From NCBI RefSeq assembly GCF_000429185.2, contig NZ_AUBJ02000001.1, positions 4,402,001-4,466,000 of the forward strand: a DNA stretch of 64,000 nucleotides. The letters are read 5' to 3'. The first letter of the stretch is position 1. Every line of letters begins with the position of its first letter. The position numbers were made by a program, and so were the translations under genes. Below, in pieces: positions 1-7,813 of this stretch. The notes under the pieces were generated by a model that was given only the letters and a program-made list of their open reading frames with translations, did no database searches and was not told the origin of the DNA. This DNA is from Actinoalloteichus caeruleus DSM 43889 (GTDB lineage: Bacteria > Actinomycetota > Actinomycetes > Mycobacteriales > Pseudonocardiaceae).

Positions 1-54
1 GCGCTCGTGTACATCCCGACGATCACGCCCATCCGTCCACTCGCCGACGAATGA
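1..54 (+). CDS. C-terminal end of an unidentified gene cut by the window edge
   Basis: Frame 1 is open from the first base and stops at TGA 52-54, giving the tail ALVYIPTITPIRPLADE. GC at third codon positions is high, as in real genes here. There is too little sequence to assign a family, and it could be a chance open frame. Confidence 0.35.
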   Translation, partial: ALVYIPTITPIRPLADE

Positions 55-221
55 CGTCCCGGCCGCTCCTACGAAACCCGGGCAAGGGGTGGGCATGCCA
101 GCCAGCGGGTGACCTCGACCCAGGTCTGGGCGGCGGTGTACCGCGGCGGCTGCCCCGTACAGCGGCCGGAGCAGGGGCAGCGGCGGCTGAGATGGTCAGG
201 ACGGCACCGTCGTCGGACCGC

Positions 222-503
222 TCACTCCCGCTGCCCCGGGTCAACGGCTTCCTCCAGCAACAGCACCGTGTTCGGTGAATCCGCCAGCTCGCGGCCCTGC
301 TCGTCCAGCGCACTCATCTCGACCAACGCCCGGCCGGCCAGTTCGACGAACTTCCGAAGTGCTTCGCCCTCGTAGACCAACTCGAATGTCTGTGAGTGGC
401 CGCTGACCGTGAACTCCACCGCGTCACTGCCGTTGATCCGGTATGTCATCTGACAGTCATCACGGATGCCAACCCACGAGCTGACGATCAGATCGCTGTA
501 CAT
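222..503 (-). CDS. small conserved-looking hypothetical protein (93 aa)
   Basis: The 93-residue protein is acidic and soluble, with no signal peptide or membrane segment. Alternating beta-like stretches (SDAVEFTVSG, QTFELVYEG) are followed by a helix (ALRKFVELAGRALVEMSAL). The ATG at 503 is preceded by a strong AGGAGGGGG ribosome site at about 509-517, which fixes the start. It sits upstream of, and divergent from, an XRE/DUF397 pair. Such pairs in actinomycetes often have a small AbaA/WhiJ-locus-type protein nearby, so a role in the same regulatory set is plausible but inferred. I do not recognise a named domain. Confidence 0.72.
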   Translation of the reverse strand: MYSDLIVSSWVGIRDDCQMTYRINGSDAVEFTVSGHSQTFELVYEGEALRKFVELAGRALVEMSALDEQGRELADSPNTVLLLEEAVDPGQRE

Positions 504-720
504 GACGTCCCCCTCCTGGTGCTGTTCCAGAACGCGTGGTGGAGTGCCAGGAGGTTCGGGCGACGGCGAGCGCCCGCGACCGGGTGAGCGCCAGCTCCAC
601 GCACTCCCCAGGAAGTGGCTGGATGCCGATGTGCTCGGTCTCGGCCGCGACCGACCTCGCTACTCGGTTTCGCTTCGTGTCGTCGGTGCGAATGGTTTCT
701 CGCAGCTGGCTGTTCCGCAC
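460..720 (-). CDS. possible small protein overlapping the next gene (86 aa)
   Basis: A GTG at 720 is preceded by a very good ribosome site (GGGAGGAGGG, about 724-733). The first 60 residues look protein-like (TDDTKRNRVARSVAAETEHIGIQP, then ECVELALTRSRALAVARTSW) and third-position GC is high. The last 20 residues, where it overlaps the downstream gene by 44 bases, look out of frame. It may therefore be a real gene with an eroded end. No known domain is recognised. Confidence 0.42.
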   Translation of the reverse strand: MRNSQLRETIRTDDTKRNRVARSVAAETEHIGIQPLPGECVELALTRSRALAVARTSWHSTTRSGTAPGGGRHVQRSDRQLVGWHP

Positions 721-778
721 CCCAGCCCTCCTCCCCCGGCTCGATTCCCCGCCCCGTAGCCCTGGGCTAAAGTCGCCA

Positions 779-793
779 CCGCAGAACCTGCGG
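779..793. promoter_or_regulatory. short perfect hairpin upstream of the XRE gene
   Basis: CCGCAG-AAC-CTGCGG is a perfect 6-bp stem with a 3-base loop, followed by ATTTT on the plus strand. It lies between two divergent transcription units. It could be a weak terminator or an operator half; no function is shown. Confidence 0.35.
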
Positions 794-821
794 ATTTTCC
801 TGGGCGGTGTTAGATGTAGCT

Positions 822-842
822 TACGACGAAAGTTCCGTCGTA
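822..842. promoter_or_regulatory. 21-bp palindrome, candidate operator of the XRE regulator
   Basis: TACGACG, seven bases, then CGTCGTA forms a perfect 7-bp inverted repeat about 90 bp before the XRE start. It lies in the locally AT-richer segment that must hold the promoter. XRE regulators commonly bind such dyads at their own promoters, so autoregulation is the likely reading. This is an inference. Confidence 0.5.
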
Positions 843-932
843 CATGCGCATAAACGGGTGAATCTGCTCGTGACTGTCGGTGGTCGCGGGGCCGTGCGTT
901 GCCCCTGCGCCCCGGACGTGGAGGGTGTACCG

Positions 933-1814
933 ATGTTCGTAGACGACCCGGTCGTCGCCCAGATCCAGCTCGGCATCCTGCTGCGCGAGCTGCGAGAGCG
1001 CGCCGGCCTCACCGCCGACGAAGCGCGCCGATCCGTCGACCTGTCGTCAGCGAGCATGAGCCGCATCGAGAACGGCAAGCAGGAGGCCAGGCCGGAGGTC
1101 GTCGCGGCACTGCTGGAGCTGTATGAGGCCGGAGACGCGGATTCGGCGGAAGCACTGCGGCTCGCGGCGGTGCCCAAACCGCGTGCCCGGCGTCGACGCA
1201 GTGCCTCGTACCGGGACGCCGCACCCAACTGGTTCACCCGCTTCCTCGTCCTGGAGGGTGAGGCCAGCGACATCTGCGTCTACGAGAACGAGGCGATCAC
1301 CGGGCTGCTCCAGACCGCCGACTACGCGCGGGCGATCCTCCAGGCAGGCGCACCGCTGGCCAGCAGGCAGGAGGTCGACAAACGGGTCGACCTGCGGATC
1401 GGGCGGCAACGCATCCTCACCCGCGACGAGCCACCACCAGCCAAGGTCGAGGCGATCCTGCACGAGGCGGCACTGCACAGGGTCATCGGCGACGACGCGG
1501 TCATGGCAGCCCAGCTGGCGCACCTGCTCGACATCGGCGAGCGCGCGAACGTCGACATCCGCGTACTGCCCTTTCGGCCCGAACCCACGTCCAACCACGA
1601 CGAGTCGTTCGTCGCCGGAGCGCGGTTCACCTTGTTGAAGCTGCCCGAACGAGGCACGATGCTCTACCTCGACGACTTCGCCGGAGCGACCTACCCCGAG
1701 GACATCACCGTCATCCAGGAGTATGCCGCCGCGTACCAGCGGTTGCGCAACGTCGCACGGGATCCGGGGTCGTCCCGCGAGCTGATCGCTAAACTGGTTG
1801 AACGATACCGATGA
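933..1814 (+). CDS. XRE-family helix-turn-helix regulator with DUF5753 domain
   Basis: The 293-residue protein has an N-terminal HTH_XRE/HTH_31 domain at about residues 13-67 (LLRELRERAGLTADEARR, then SSASMSRIENGK). A DUF5753 domain follows (NWFTRFLVLEGEA, ENEAITGLLQTADYAR, AILHEAALHRVIG, VDIRVLPF). The frame is open further upstream, but ATG 933 has a GGAGGG ribosome site at 919-924 and begins just before the HTH, so it is preferred. Its TGA overlaps an ATG at 1811, so it is coupled to the DUF397 gene. WhiJ-type proteins of this architecture pair with a DUF397 partner to control development or antibiotic genes in Streptomyces. The target here is unknown. Confidence 0.95.
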   Translation: MFVDDPVVAQIQLGILLRELRERAGLTADEARRSVDLSSASMSRIENGKQEARPEVVAALLELYEAGDADSAEALRLAAVPKPRARRRRSASYRDAAPNWFTRFLVLEGEASDICVYENEAITGLLQTADYARAILQAGAPLASRQEVDKRVDLRIGRQRILTRDEPPPAKVEAILHEAALHRVIGDDAVMAAQLAHLLDIGERANVDIRVLPFRPEPTSNHDESFVAGARFTLLKLPERGTMLYLDDFAGATYPEDITVIQEYAAAYQRLRNVARDPGSSRELIAKLVERYR

Positions 1815-1840
1815 CCAGACAAGGAGAGGAGGTGGCTGCG

Positions 1841-2047
1841 ATGGTTCCAGTGGACCCCGGCCAGCTCCGATGGCGTACCAGCAGCTACACCGCGAGCAAC
1901 GGCTCCTGCGTCGAAATCGCGCCTGTGGGCGGCGGCGCCGCGATCCGCGACACGAAGGACCGGGACGGCGGCATCCTGATCGTGAGCGAACGCTCCTGGA
2001 ACACCTTCCTCGCGGCGGTCAAGGCGGGCAGAGCGGGTAGCGCCTAG
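1841..2047 (+). CDS. DUF397 protein, partner of the upstream XRE regulator
   Basis: The 68-residue protein carries the DUF397 signature: LRWRTSSYTASNGSCVEIAP, then IRDTKDRDGGIL and a final SWNTFLAAVKAG. An in-frame ATG at 1811 overlaps the stop of the XRE gene, but the consensus AAGGAGAGGAGG at 1821-1832 points to ATG 1841, 8 bases downstream. DUF397 proteins are usually encoded directly after XRE/DUF5753 regulators and are thought to modulate them, as in the BldB/WhiJ-related loci. There is no signal peptide or membrane segment. Confidence 0.92.
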   Translation: MVPVDPGQLRWRTSSYTASNGSCVEIAPVGGGAAIRDTKDRDGGILIVSERSWNTFLAAVKAGRAGSA

Positions 2048-2850
2048 TCCAGCTCCTCGAGGTTGCCGGGGCGGGCGTCCCACCCCTTCCCTGTCCGAAC
2101 CCCTCGGGTCCACCGGACCGGCCCCGGCGCACCGTCGGGGCGGCTCGATGTCCCATCGGTGAAGCGAATCCCACCTCGCCGATGCTCCGGTCGACATCGC
2201 GTCGATCCGGGTGGTCGGCGGGTCGGCGCCGACCCGGGTTCCGTCACAGGATCAGCAGGGCACCGGGCCGAACCGGGTCCAGGCGACGACCCCGGCCACG
2301 GGGTCGAACTCCCACCTCCCGCCGTGCACGACGATGGCCCCGATCACCAGCGGCACCACCCCTGCGGGCGGCGATCGGCGGCGGCACCGGTCAGGAGGTT
2401 GAGCGGGCCCGGCACGTTCGTGCCCGCCGCGTCCACCGCGTCCGGTTCGGCCGCCCAGCCCCGTTCCCTCCCCCGCCCGTCCCGGGTCGTCTCTCCGCCG
2501 GTGGGCGATCGCGGCCAGCGGGTCACGGCCGGGCCGTCCTTGGGGAGGTGGGATCGCCGCCCAGGACGGGCGACCACCTCCGTCGCGACCGACGCGCACG
2601 AACCGTCGCCGGTGTGGCTCCGCGCTGTCCCCCGAGCGAGCTACACGCGAGTGTCCACCGAGTGGTGACGACATGGCGCCCGTGGCTCCGTAGCTTCTTG
2701 ACCCAGCGATGGCGCGGGGCGGTGGACCCCGCACCGGGCCAGTGGTCCGACCGGCCCCCGACTTCCCGTTCCGTGCCAGCGACACCGGTTCCGGCACGCC
2801 CGCGTCATCGCGTGCCGGTCCGCCCACAGCTTCCGCACCTGGAGTTCCTC
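2048..2850. other. 800-bp gene-poor stretch with a possible decayed leftward gene
   Basis: No intact gene is convincing here. Long open frames on both strands are low-complexity and rich in Arg, Pro and Gly. Two leftward fragments in different frames do look like protein (see 2252-2577). The last part, ending CTGGAGTTCCTC before ATG 2851, must hold the promoter and ribosome site of the hydrolase gene. Confidence 0.5.
2252..2577 (-). pseudogene. possible remnant of a small membrane-protein gene
   Basis: On the minus strand one frame reads AVDAAGTNVPGPLNLLTGAA and runs off into a stop at 2344. An adjacent frame then reads GVVPLVIGAIVVHGG, followed by RWEFDPVAGVVAWTRFGPVPC and a stop at 2252. 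Joined by one frameshift near 2380, these would make a plausible short membrane protein. No start or family can be given, and chance is not excluded. Confidence 0.25.
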
Positions 2851-3756
2851 ATGACCCGTAAGGCATCCGTCGCGGCCGCGTTGGTGGCCGCCGTCGCCGG
2901 AACCGCGTTGGCGGGCTGCGGCGCGGCCCCGCAGCCCTCCCCGGCCCCCTCCGCGAACGCCACCTCGACCGCCGGCGAGCCACGGGACGCGTTCACCGGC
3001 GTCTCGTCGATCGACGTCGACGGCCGTTCCGTGCGGGTGTCCTGTTCGGGCGACCCGGTGGAGGGCAGGCCGGTCGTCGTCCTCCTGCACGGGGGAGGCG
3101 ACGGGCTCGCGGAGCTGGCGGACCTCCAGGAGACCCTGGGTGAGCGGGACCGGGTCTGCTCCTACGACCGCCTCGGCGCCGGTGACAGCGACGAGCCAGC
3201 CGGCCCGCAGACCCTCGACAGCACCGGGGAGGTCCTGACCGAGGTGATCGACCAGGTCGCCGGCGACGCCCCGGTCGTCCTGGCCGGGCATTCCCTCGGC
3301 GGGCTGATCGCCGCCCGGTACGCCCCCGACCACCAGGACCGGGTCCGCGGCCTCGTCCTCATCGACGCCACCTCCCCGACGCAGGGCGCGGACCTCCGGG
3401 CGAGCATCCCGGAATCAGCCACCGGGCCGGCGGCCGAGCTGCGGGACCAGACCCTGGCCGTCTTCGAGGGGGAGTGGCCCGAGCGGCTGGCGGTCGCCGA
3501 CGGCGAGGTCGCCACCGCCGGGGACATCCCGGTGGAGGTCCTCCAGCACGGCGGGGACTACCTCACGGCCATTCCCGAGTACGGGCCGGACCTGGAGCGG
3601 GCGTGGTCCGAGGGGCAGCGGAAGTGGCTGGCCGTGTCGAGCCAGAGCACCCTGAGCACCGCGAGCGACAGTGGGCACCACATCTACCTCGACGAACCCG
3701 AGGTCGTGGTCGAGGCGATCCAGCGGGTCGTCTCCGAAGCGGCGGACCCCTCGTAG
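2851..3756 (+). CDS. secreted alpha/beta-hydrolase lipoprotein
   Basis: This 301-residue protein begins with a lipoprotein signal (MTRKASVAAALVAAVAGT, lipobox LAGC with Cys23), so it should be anchored outside the membrane. A Ser/Pro/Ala linker leads into an alpha/beta-hydrolase core. The visible elements are the oxyanion loop VVLLHGGGDG (about 76-85), the nucleophile elbow GHSLGG (Ser148), LVLIDATS after strand 6, and the probable catalytic His in SDSGHHIYLDEP (276-277). The substrate cannot be predicted; ester or peptide-type hydrolysis is usual. The ATG is preceded by CTGGAG. It converges on the response-regulator gene, with a hairpin between them. Confidence 0.88.
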   Translation: MTRKASVAAALVAAVAGTALAGCGAAPQPSPAPSANATSTAGEPRDAFTGVSSIDVDGRSVRVSCSGDPVEGRPVVVLLHGGGDGLAELADLQETLGERDRVCSYDRLGAGDSDEPAGPQTLDSTGEVLTEVIDQVAGDAPVVLAGHSLGGLIAARYAPDHQDRVRGLVLIDATSPTQGADLRASIPESATGPAAELRDQTLAVFEGEWPERLAVADGEVATAGDIPVEVLQHGGDYLTAIPEYGPDLERAWSEGQRKWLAVSSQSTLSTASDSGHHIYLDEPEVVVEAIQRVVSEAADPS

Positions 3757-3776
3757 GCGCCGAACCGCCGCTTCCC

Positions 3777-3808
3777 GGCGCGGGCTGGTGCTGGTCGCCG
3801 CCCGCGCC
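3777..3808. terminator. hairpin between convergent hydrolase and response-regulator genes
   Basis: GGCGCGGGC at 3777-3785 pairs perfectly with GCCCGCGCC at 3800-3808 around a 14-base loop. It lies in the 73-bp gap between two convergent genes. There is no U-run, as is common for actinomycete terminators. Confidence 0.5.
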
Positions 3809-3829
3809 ACGCGCCTGGCGGCCGAGCGA

Positions 3830-4489
3830 TCAGGTGACCAGGCCGTTGCGGTAGGCGAAGACGACGGCCTGGACGCGGTCGCGCAGTCCCAGTTTTCCGA
3901 GCATGCGGGACACGAAGGTCTTGACGGTCTCCTGGCTGAGCACCAGTGCCGTGGCGATCTCCCTGTTGGAAAGGCCGTCCGCGACGAGCCGGAGCACCTC
4001 GAGTTCACGCGGGGTCAGCGGCAGGTCGTTCGGGGCGCTGGCCGCCGGCCGGATCCGCGTCGCGTACCTGCCCACGAGCTGCCGCGTCACCTCCGGCGCC
4101 AACAGCGCCGCGCCCGACGCCACGGTCCGGATGCCGTCCAGGAGCTGGCTCGGCGGAGCGTCCTTGAGCAGGAACCCGCTCGCCCCGGCGCGCAGCGCCT
4201 GGTAGACGTACTCGTCCAGGTTGAACGTGGTCACCACGAGCACCTTGACCGGTTGGGCGACGTCGGCACCGGCCAGGAGGCGGGTCGCCTCGATGCCGTC
4301 GAGCACCGGCATCCGCACGTCCATCACGACCACGTCCGGCTCCAGCCGGCCGGCCAGCGTGACGGCGGTCTTCCCGTCCCCGCACTCGCCCACCACGTCG
4401 AGGTCGGGTTGCGCGTCGATGATCGTCACCAGCCCGGTGCGGACCAGCACCTGGTCGTCGCAGACCAGGACGCGGATCGGAGCGGTCAT
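3830..4489 (-). CDS. NarL/FixJ-family response regulator
   Basis: The 219-residue two-domain regulator has a receiver domain at about 5-120 with the acidic pair CDD (10-12), phospho-acceptor Asp57 in VVVMDVRMP, and the conserved Lys in FLLKDAP. A LuxR-type HTH follows at about 155-215 (LTPRELEVLRLVADGLSN, then REIATALVLSQETVKTFVSRM). The start ATG overlaps the stop of the upstream kinase gene by 4 bases (ATGA), so the two are translationally coupled. The signal and target genes are unknown. This arrangement is typical of DesK/LiaS-type actinomycete systems. Confidence 0.96.
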   Translation of the reverse strand: MTAPIRVLVCDDQVLVRTGLVTIIDAQPDLDVVGECGDGKTAVTLAGRLEPDVVVMDVRMPVLDGIEATRLLAGADVAQPVKVLVVTTFNLDEYVYQALRAGASGFLLKDAPPSQLLDGIRTVASGAALLAPEVTRQLVGRYATRIRPAASAPNDLPLTPRELEVLRLVADGLSNREIATALVLSQETVKTFVSRMLGKLGLRDRVQAVVFAYRNGLVT

Positions 4490-5634
4490 GACGGGACCCC
4501 GGTCGGGAGGCGGGCCCGCACGAGGAACCCGCCGTCGGCGTCCCGGCCGGCGGTGAACTCGCCGTCGAGGGCGTCGACCCGGTCGCGCAGCCCGGCGAGG
4601 CCCCGGCCGTTCCCGCCTGGTGAGCCGGCCGAGGTGCCGGAACCGTCGGTGCTGACCTCCACGGTGATCTCCTCCTCGCCGTGCCGCACCCGCACCCGGG
4701 TGCCGCTGCCGTGCGCGTACTTGAGGGCGTTGGTCAGTGCCTCCCGCACCACGCGGTAGGCGACCGGACCGGCACGCCCGGCCACCGTCGAGGGGGTGCC
4801 CTCCTCCGTGAACTCCACGGGTTGCCCGGCCTGGCGTGTCCGCTCGACGAGCGCGCGGAGCTCGTCGGAGGACGACGACTGGACCTCGTGGTCCGGACTG
4901 AGCACGTCGAGCAGGTGTCGCAGGTCGGAGATGGCACGCCGGCCGGTGGCGGTGACCGAGGTCAGGCTCTGGTCCAGGCGTTCGGGCGCCGAGGTGAGGT
5001 AACGGGCGGCCTCGGCCTGCACGACCATCGCCGTCACGTGGTGGGTGACCACGTCGTGGAGCTCCCGCGCGATCCGGGCGCGTTCGGCGGCACGGGTGTC
5101 CTCGGCGACCCGGCGGCGACGTTCGGCCTCCAGCAGGCGGGTGGAGCGCAACCACGTCCCGACGGCCCAGAAGAGGACCAGCGCCAGGTAGAAGGTCAGG
5201 ACCTCCGCGAGCGGCTCACCGGCGCCGAGCAGGGGGAACGCGGCGGCGAACGGCACGTACGCCGCGGAGAACCCGAGTGCGGTGGCCCGCCGCCGCCGGT
5301 CGAGCCGTGACCCCGCGTTCAGCAGGGCGAGCGGCAGGGCGGTGCCCGCGAACGAGTGGTAGCCCAGGAGCTGGTCGGCGGCGAAGCCCACGGACACCAG
5401 CGCGAGGCAGGGCACCGGCCACCGCCGGCACGCCACCAGCGGGAGGCACTGGAGGGCGATCGCCACGACGGCCAGGACGTCGAACGGGCGGTCCGGCATC
5501 CCGCCGAACCTCGTTCCGTGACCGTGCGACGCCGGTACCAGCGACCCGACGAGGAGCACCAGTCCCAGCAGGGAGTACCAGGCCGTGCCGCCGAACCGTT
5601 GCCACGACTCCGGGATCCACCTCGGAGTGATCAC
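4486..5634 (-). CDS. DesK/NarX-type sensor histidine kinase
   Basis: The 382-residue kinase has four to six N-terminal hydrophobic segments (about 18-35, 53-70, 75-90, 95-108, 118-136, 145-162). The HisKA_3 dimerisation motif is ARELHDVVTHHVTAM, with phospho-accepting His193. The HATPase domain shows its N-box (VREALTNALKYAHG, Asn302) and G-box (GNGRGLAGLRDRV). It forms a coupled pair with the response regulator downstream. The sensor portion is only membrane helices with short loops, suggesting that it senses membrane or envelope state. The GTG start lies exactly six bases after a TAGGCT hexamer, so the mRNA is probably leaderless. Confidence 0.95.
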   Translation of the reverse strand: MITPRWIPESWQRFGGTAWYSLLGLVLLVGSLVPASHGHGTRFGGMPDRPFDVLAVVAIALQCLPLVACRRWPVPCLALVSVGFAADQLLGYHSFAGTALPLALLNAGSRLDRRRRATALGFSAAYVPFAAAFPLLGAGEPLAEVLTFYLALVLFWAVGTWLRSTRLLEAERRRRVAEDTRAAERARIARELHDVVTHHVTAMVVQAEAARYLTSAPERLDQSLTSVTATGRRAISDLRHLLDVLSPDHEVQSSSSDELRALVERTRQAGQPVEFTEEGTPSTVAGRAGPVAYRVVREALTNALKYAHGSGTRVRVRHGEEEITVEVSTDGSGTSAGSPGGNGRGLAGLRDRVDALDGEFTAGRDADGGFLVRARLPTGVPS

Positions 5635-5646
5635 CGGGGAAGCCTA
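5635..5646 (-). promoter_or_regulatory. leaderless -10 element of the histidine kinase gene
   Basis: On the minus strand TAGGCT (5641-5646) is followed by six bases (TCCCCG) and then GTG at 5634. There is no ribosome site in between. The TANNNT-N6-start layout matches leaderless actinomycete promoters. Confidence 0.6.
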
Positions 5647-6276
5647 GTGGCGGCCCCTCGGACGAGTGACAAGCTCCCGGAGCTGGCCGTCGCTGAGCGG
5701 GGGAGGTGGTGCCGGGGTGAGCGCCCCCCAGCGGGCCGTGGCGGCGGGATCGGTGGCCGTCGCCGAGGATCGCGGTACCCGCTCGCCGGCGTGGGGGCGT
5801 GCCGTCGCGCCGTTCGGTGCCTGGTGGGGAGCTTGGGTGTTCCCGAGGGGTCGCCAGGCGCGATGTCCTGAACCGGGCGAGCAGTGCCCGAACGCGTGGC
5901 TGGAACCCGAGGCACCGAACGAGGCGGGAACGACCAACACCTCCCGTCCCACCTCGTCGGTGCTGTGGCCTGGCATCGATCGGGATCCGGGGCCGGAGCG
6001 AGGGCGTGCCAGCCGGACCCGATCGCCTGGTGCGGCCGTCGCCGGTCGCCGTCCTCGCGTGGCCTGCCGCCTGTCGGCGCGGTGGTAGCGTCGGCCCGCC
6101 GCCTGCCCGACAGGCCGGCTGTCGAGCGTCGCGAGCTCGTCCCGGTGTCGACTCGAAGGCTGTAACGGCGGGTCGCTGGCCGTCGATCTCCGGGGCGACA
6201 CGGTGGCCCTCGGCGGGAGAGCGTCGGTGGACATACCAGCTGACGTCGGACGGGCGTCGTGGTGAGGGGGAGGGAC
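5647..6276. other. 630-bp intergenic region between divergent genes
   Basis: Open frames here are Arg/Pro/Gly-rich shadows with no family resemblance. The region must contain promoters for the kinase (left) and the helix-hairpin-helix membrane protein (right). I see no repeat, RNA gene or other element in it. Confidence 0.5.
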
Positions 6277-6993
6277 ATGACGAGCCAGGAAGGCACGCGG
6301 GGCGACCAGACCGGTGCGGTCGCCACCGGCGGCAGGGGGCCTCGCGGCTTCTGGTACTACCCGGTGGTCCTCGTTTCGCTGGGCCTGTTCGCCTGGGTGC
6401 CGTTCGCCCACGCGGCGTCCAGGCTGCGCACCCCCAAGGCGCGGAGGTACGCCTGGCTGTTCGGCGCCATCGACGCGGTCCTCTACGTCCTGGTGTTGGC
6501 CACGCCCGAGACGGGGCCCGAGGGCGAACCCTCGGTGGGTGCGTTCGGCGGGCTGTTGGCGTTGACCGCCATGATCCTGGGTTGTGTCCTGATCTCGCCG
6601 TTGCGCCGCCAGGTGTACGAGGGGGCTCCCCAGGAGGGCGCGCCCGCGTCCGCGTCCGATCCCGCCGTCGCCGCGGCCCTCGCCGCGCGGGCGAAGCGCG
6701 ACGAGGCCCGCACCCTCGTCGCGGATGACCCGCTGCTCGCCAGGGAACTCAAGATCGGCCGTCCCGACCTGGCGGGCACCTACGACGACGGCGGCCTGGT
6801 CGACCTCGGTGCCGCCCCGGCCGAGGCGATCGCCCAGACCTGCGGCCTCACCCCGGAGCAGGCCGCGACCATCGTGCGGACCAGGGGACAGCAGGGGACG
6901 TCCTTCTTCACGGTCGAGGAGTTGCTGATCGCCGCGGAGCTCCCGGTGGAGGTCTGGGACCGCGTGCGGGACCGGGCGATCCTGCTCGTCTGA
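6277..6993 (+). CDS. membrane protein with C-terminal helix-hairpin-helix domain
   Basis: The 238-residue protein has three hydrophobic segments at about 28-45 (WYYPVVLVSLGLFAWVPF), 58-75 and 88-105, and an Ala-rich helical linker (AAALAARAKRDEARTLV). A soluble C-terminal region (about 165-238) resembles ComEA/T2SK-type helix-hairpin-helix folds: LVDLGAAPAEAIAQTCGLTP, then EQAATIVRTRGQQGTSFFTV. ATG 6277 has a GGGGGAGGG ribosome site at 6266-6274 and is preferred over an upstream in-frame codon at 6259. The HhH part may bind DNA or act only as a protein-interaction fold. The biological role is unknown. Confidence 0.82.
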   Translation: MTSQEGTRGDQTGAVATGGRGPRGFWYYPVVLVSLGLFAWVPFAHAASRLRTPKARRYAWLFGAIDAVLYVLVLATPETGPEGEPSVGAFGGLLALTAMILGCVLISPLRRQVYEGAPQEGAPASASDPAVAAALAARAKRDEARTLVADDPLLARELKIGRPDLAGTYDDGGLVDLGAAPAEAIAQTCGLTPEQAATIVRTRGQQGTSFFTVEELLIAAELPVEVWDRVRDRAILLV

Positions 6994-7059
6994 CCCGGCC
7001 GCCGGGAACCGGCACGGTTCGCCTGCCCCCTGTCGACCCGACAGCCAACGGTGTGGTGG

Positions 7060-7086
7060 CAGGGCACCCCGGTGCGGGGTGCCCTG
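7060..7086. terminator. strong 12-bp hairpin with 3-base loop
   Basis: CAGGGCACCCCG at 7060-7071 pairs perfectly with CGGGGTGCCCTG at 7075-7086 around GTG. It separates the helix-hairpin-helix gene from the convergent NmrA-type remnant. It is a good intrinsic-type terminator lacking a U-tract. A smaller hairpin (CTGTCG-ACC-CGACAG) sits at 7030-7044. Confidence 0.8.
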
Positions 7087-7093
7087 ACCGCTG

Positions 7094-7645
7094 TCAGCCG
7101 CCGAAGGCGGCGGCGTTCTCCCGGACCCACCGCTCGAAGGCCCGAGGCGGGTGACCGGTGACCTCCTCGACGGTGGGTTGTGGCACGGCCCCCTGCCGGG
7201 GCGGATTGGTCCGCATCTCGAGGAAGAACTCGATGTGTTCCTGGGTGAAGCCGGCCGCCCGCCAGCCGGCCACCGCCTCCTCACGGGTCTGTTCGACGTA
7301 CCGGATCTCCCGCCCCAGCACGTCCGAGATCGTCCGGACCTTGTCGTGCACGGTGAGGGCCTCCGGCCCGGTCACCCAGTACTCGCGTCCACCGTGGCCC
7401 CCCTGGACGAGGGCGGTGGCGGCGACGGCCGCGATGTCGGCCTCGTGCACGATCGCGCTCCGGACGTCGGGGAACGGTTCGGTGACGTACCCGCGTTCCC
7501 GGAGGGTCTCCGCCCACTCCAGCAGGTTCGACATGAACTCGCCCGGGATCAGCGCCGTCCACTCCAGGTCGCTGTCGGCGGCACACTCGCTCGGCCGGAC
7601 GAGCGCGGTGGCGTGTCCCCTCGCTACCGGCCAGCCGACCAGCGG
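7094..7645 (-). pseudogene. truncated NAD(P)H-binding NmrA-type reductase
   Basis: The leftward frame encodes a good C-terminal half of an NmrA/YwnB-like atypical SDR: LEWTALIPGEFMSNLLEWA, GGREYWVTGPEALT, VGAW-like RYVEQTREEAVAGW, and the tail VEEVTGHPPRAFERWVREN. Upstream it reads VARGHATALVRPSE directly joined to CAADSDLEWT. In intact relatives about 80 residues separate these two motifs, and a GxTGxxG nucleotide loop precedes the first. The Rossmann loop and the middle are missing, so this looks like an internally deleted, non-functional remnant. A start at ATG 7534 would give only 146 residues, with no ribosome site. Confidence 0.7.
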
Positions 7646-7813
7646 GGAACGGCGGAGCGGCGGGACCACCCCGCCCGGGTCGGTTTGGGGGCCACGACCG
7701 CGGGTAGGTCTTGCGGGCCGGTGGTACGTGGCGGAGCGGGGACGCGGTCCTCGGCCAGGGCCGGATGGCCCCGGCCCGGCTGGCCGTGCCCTGGCGGGGG
7801 AGGGAGGCGGCCG

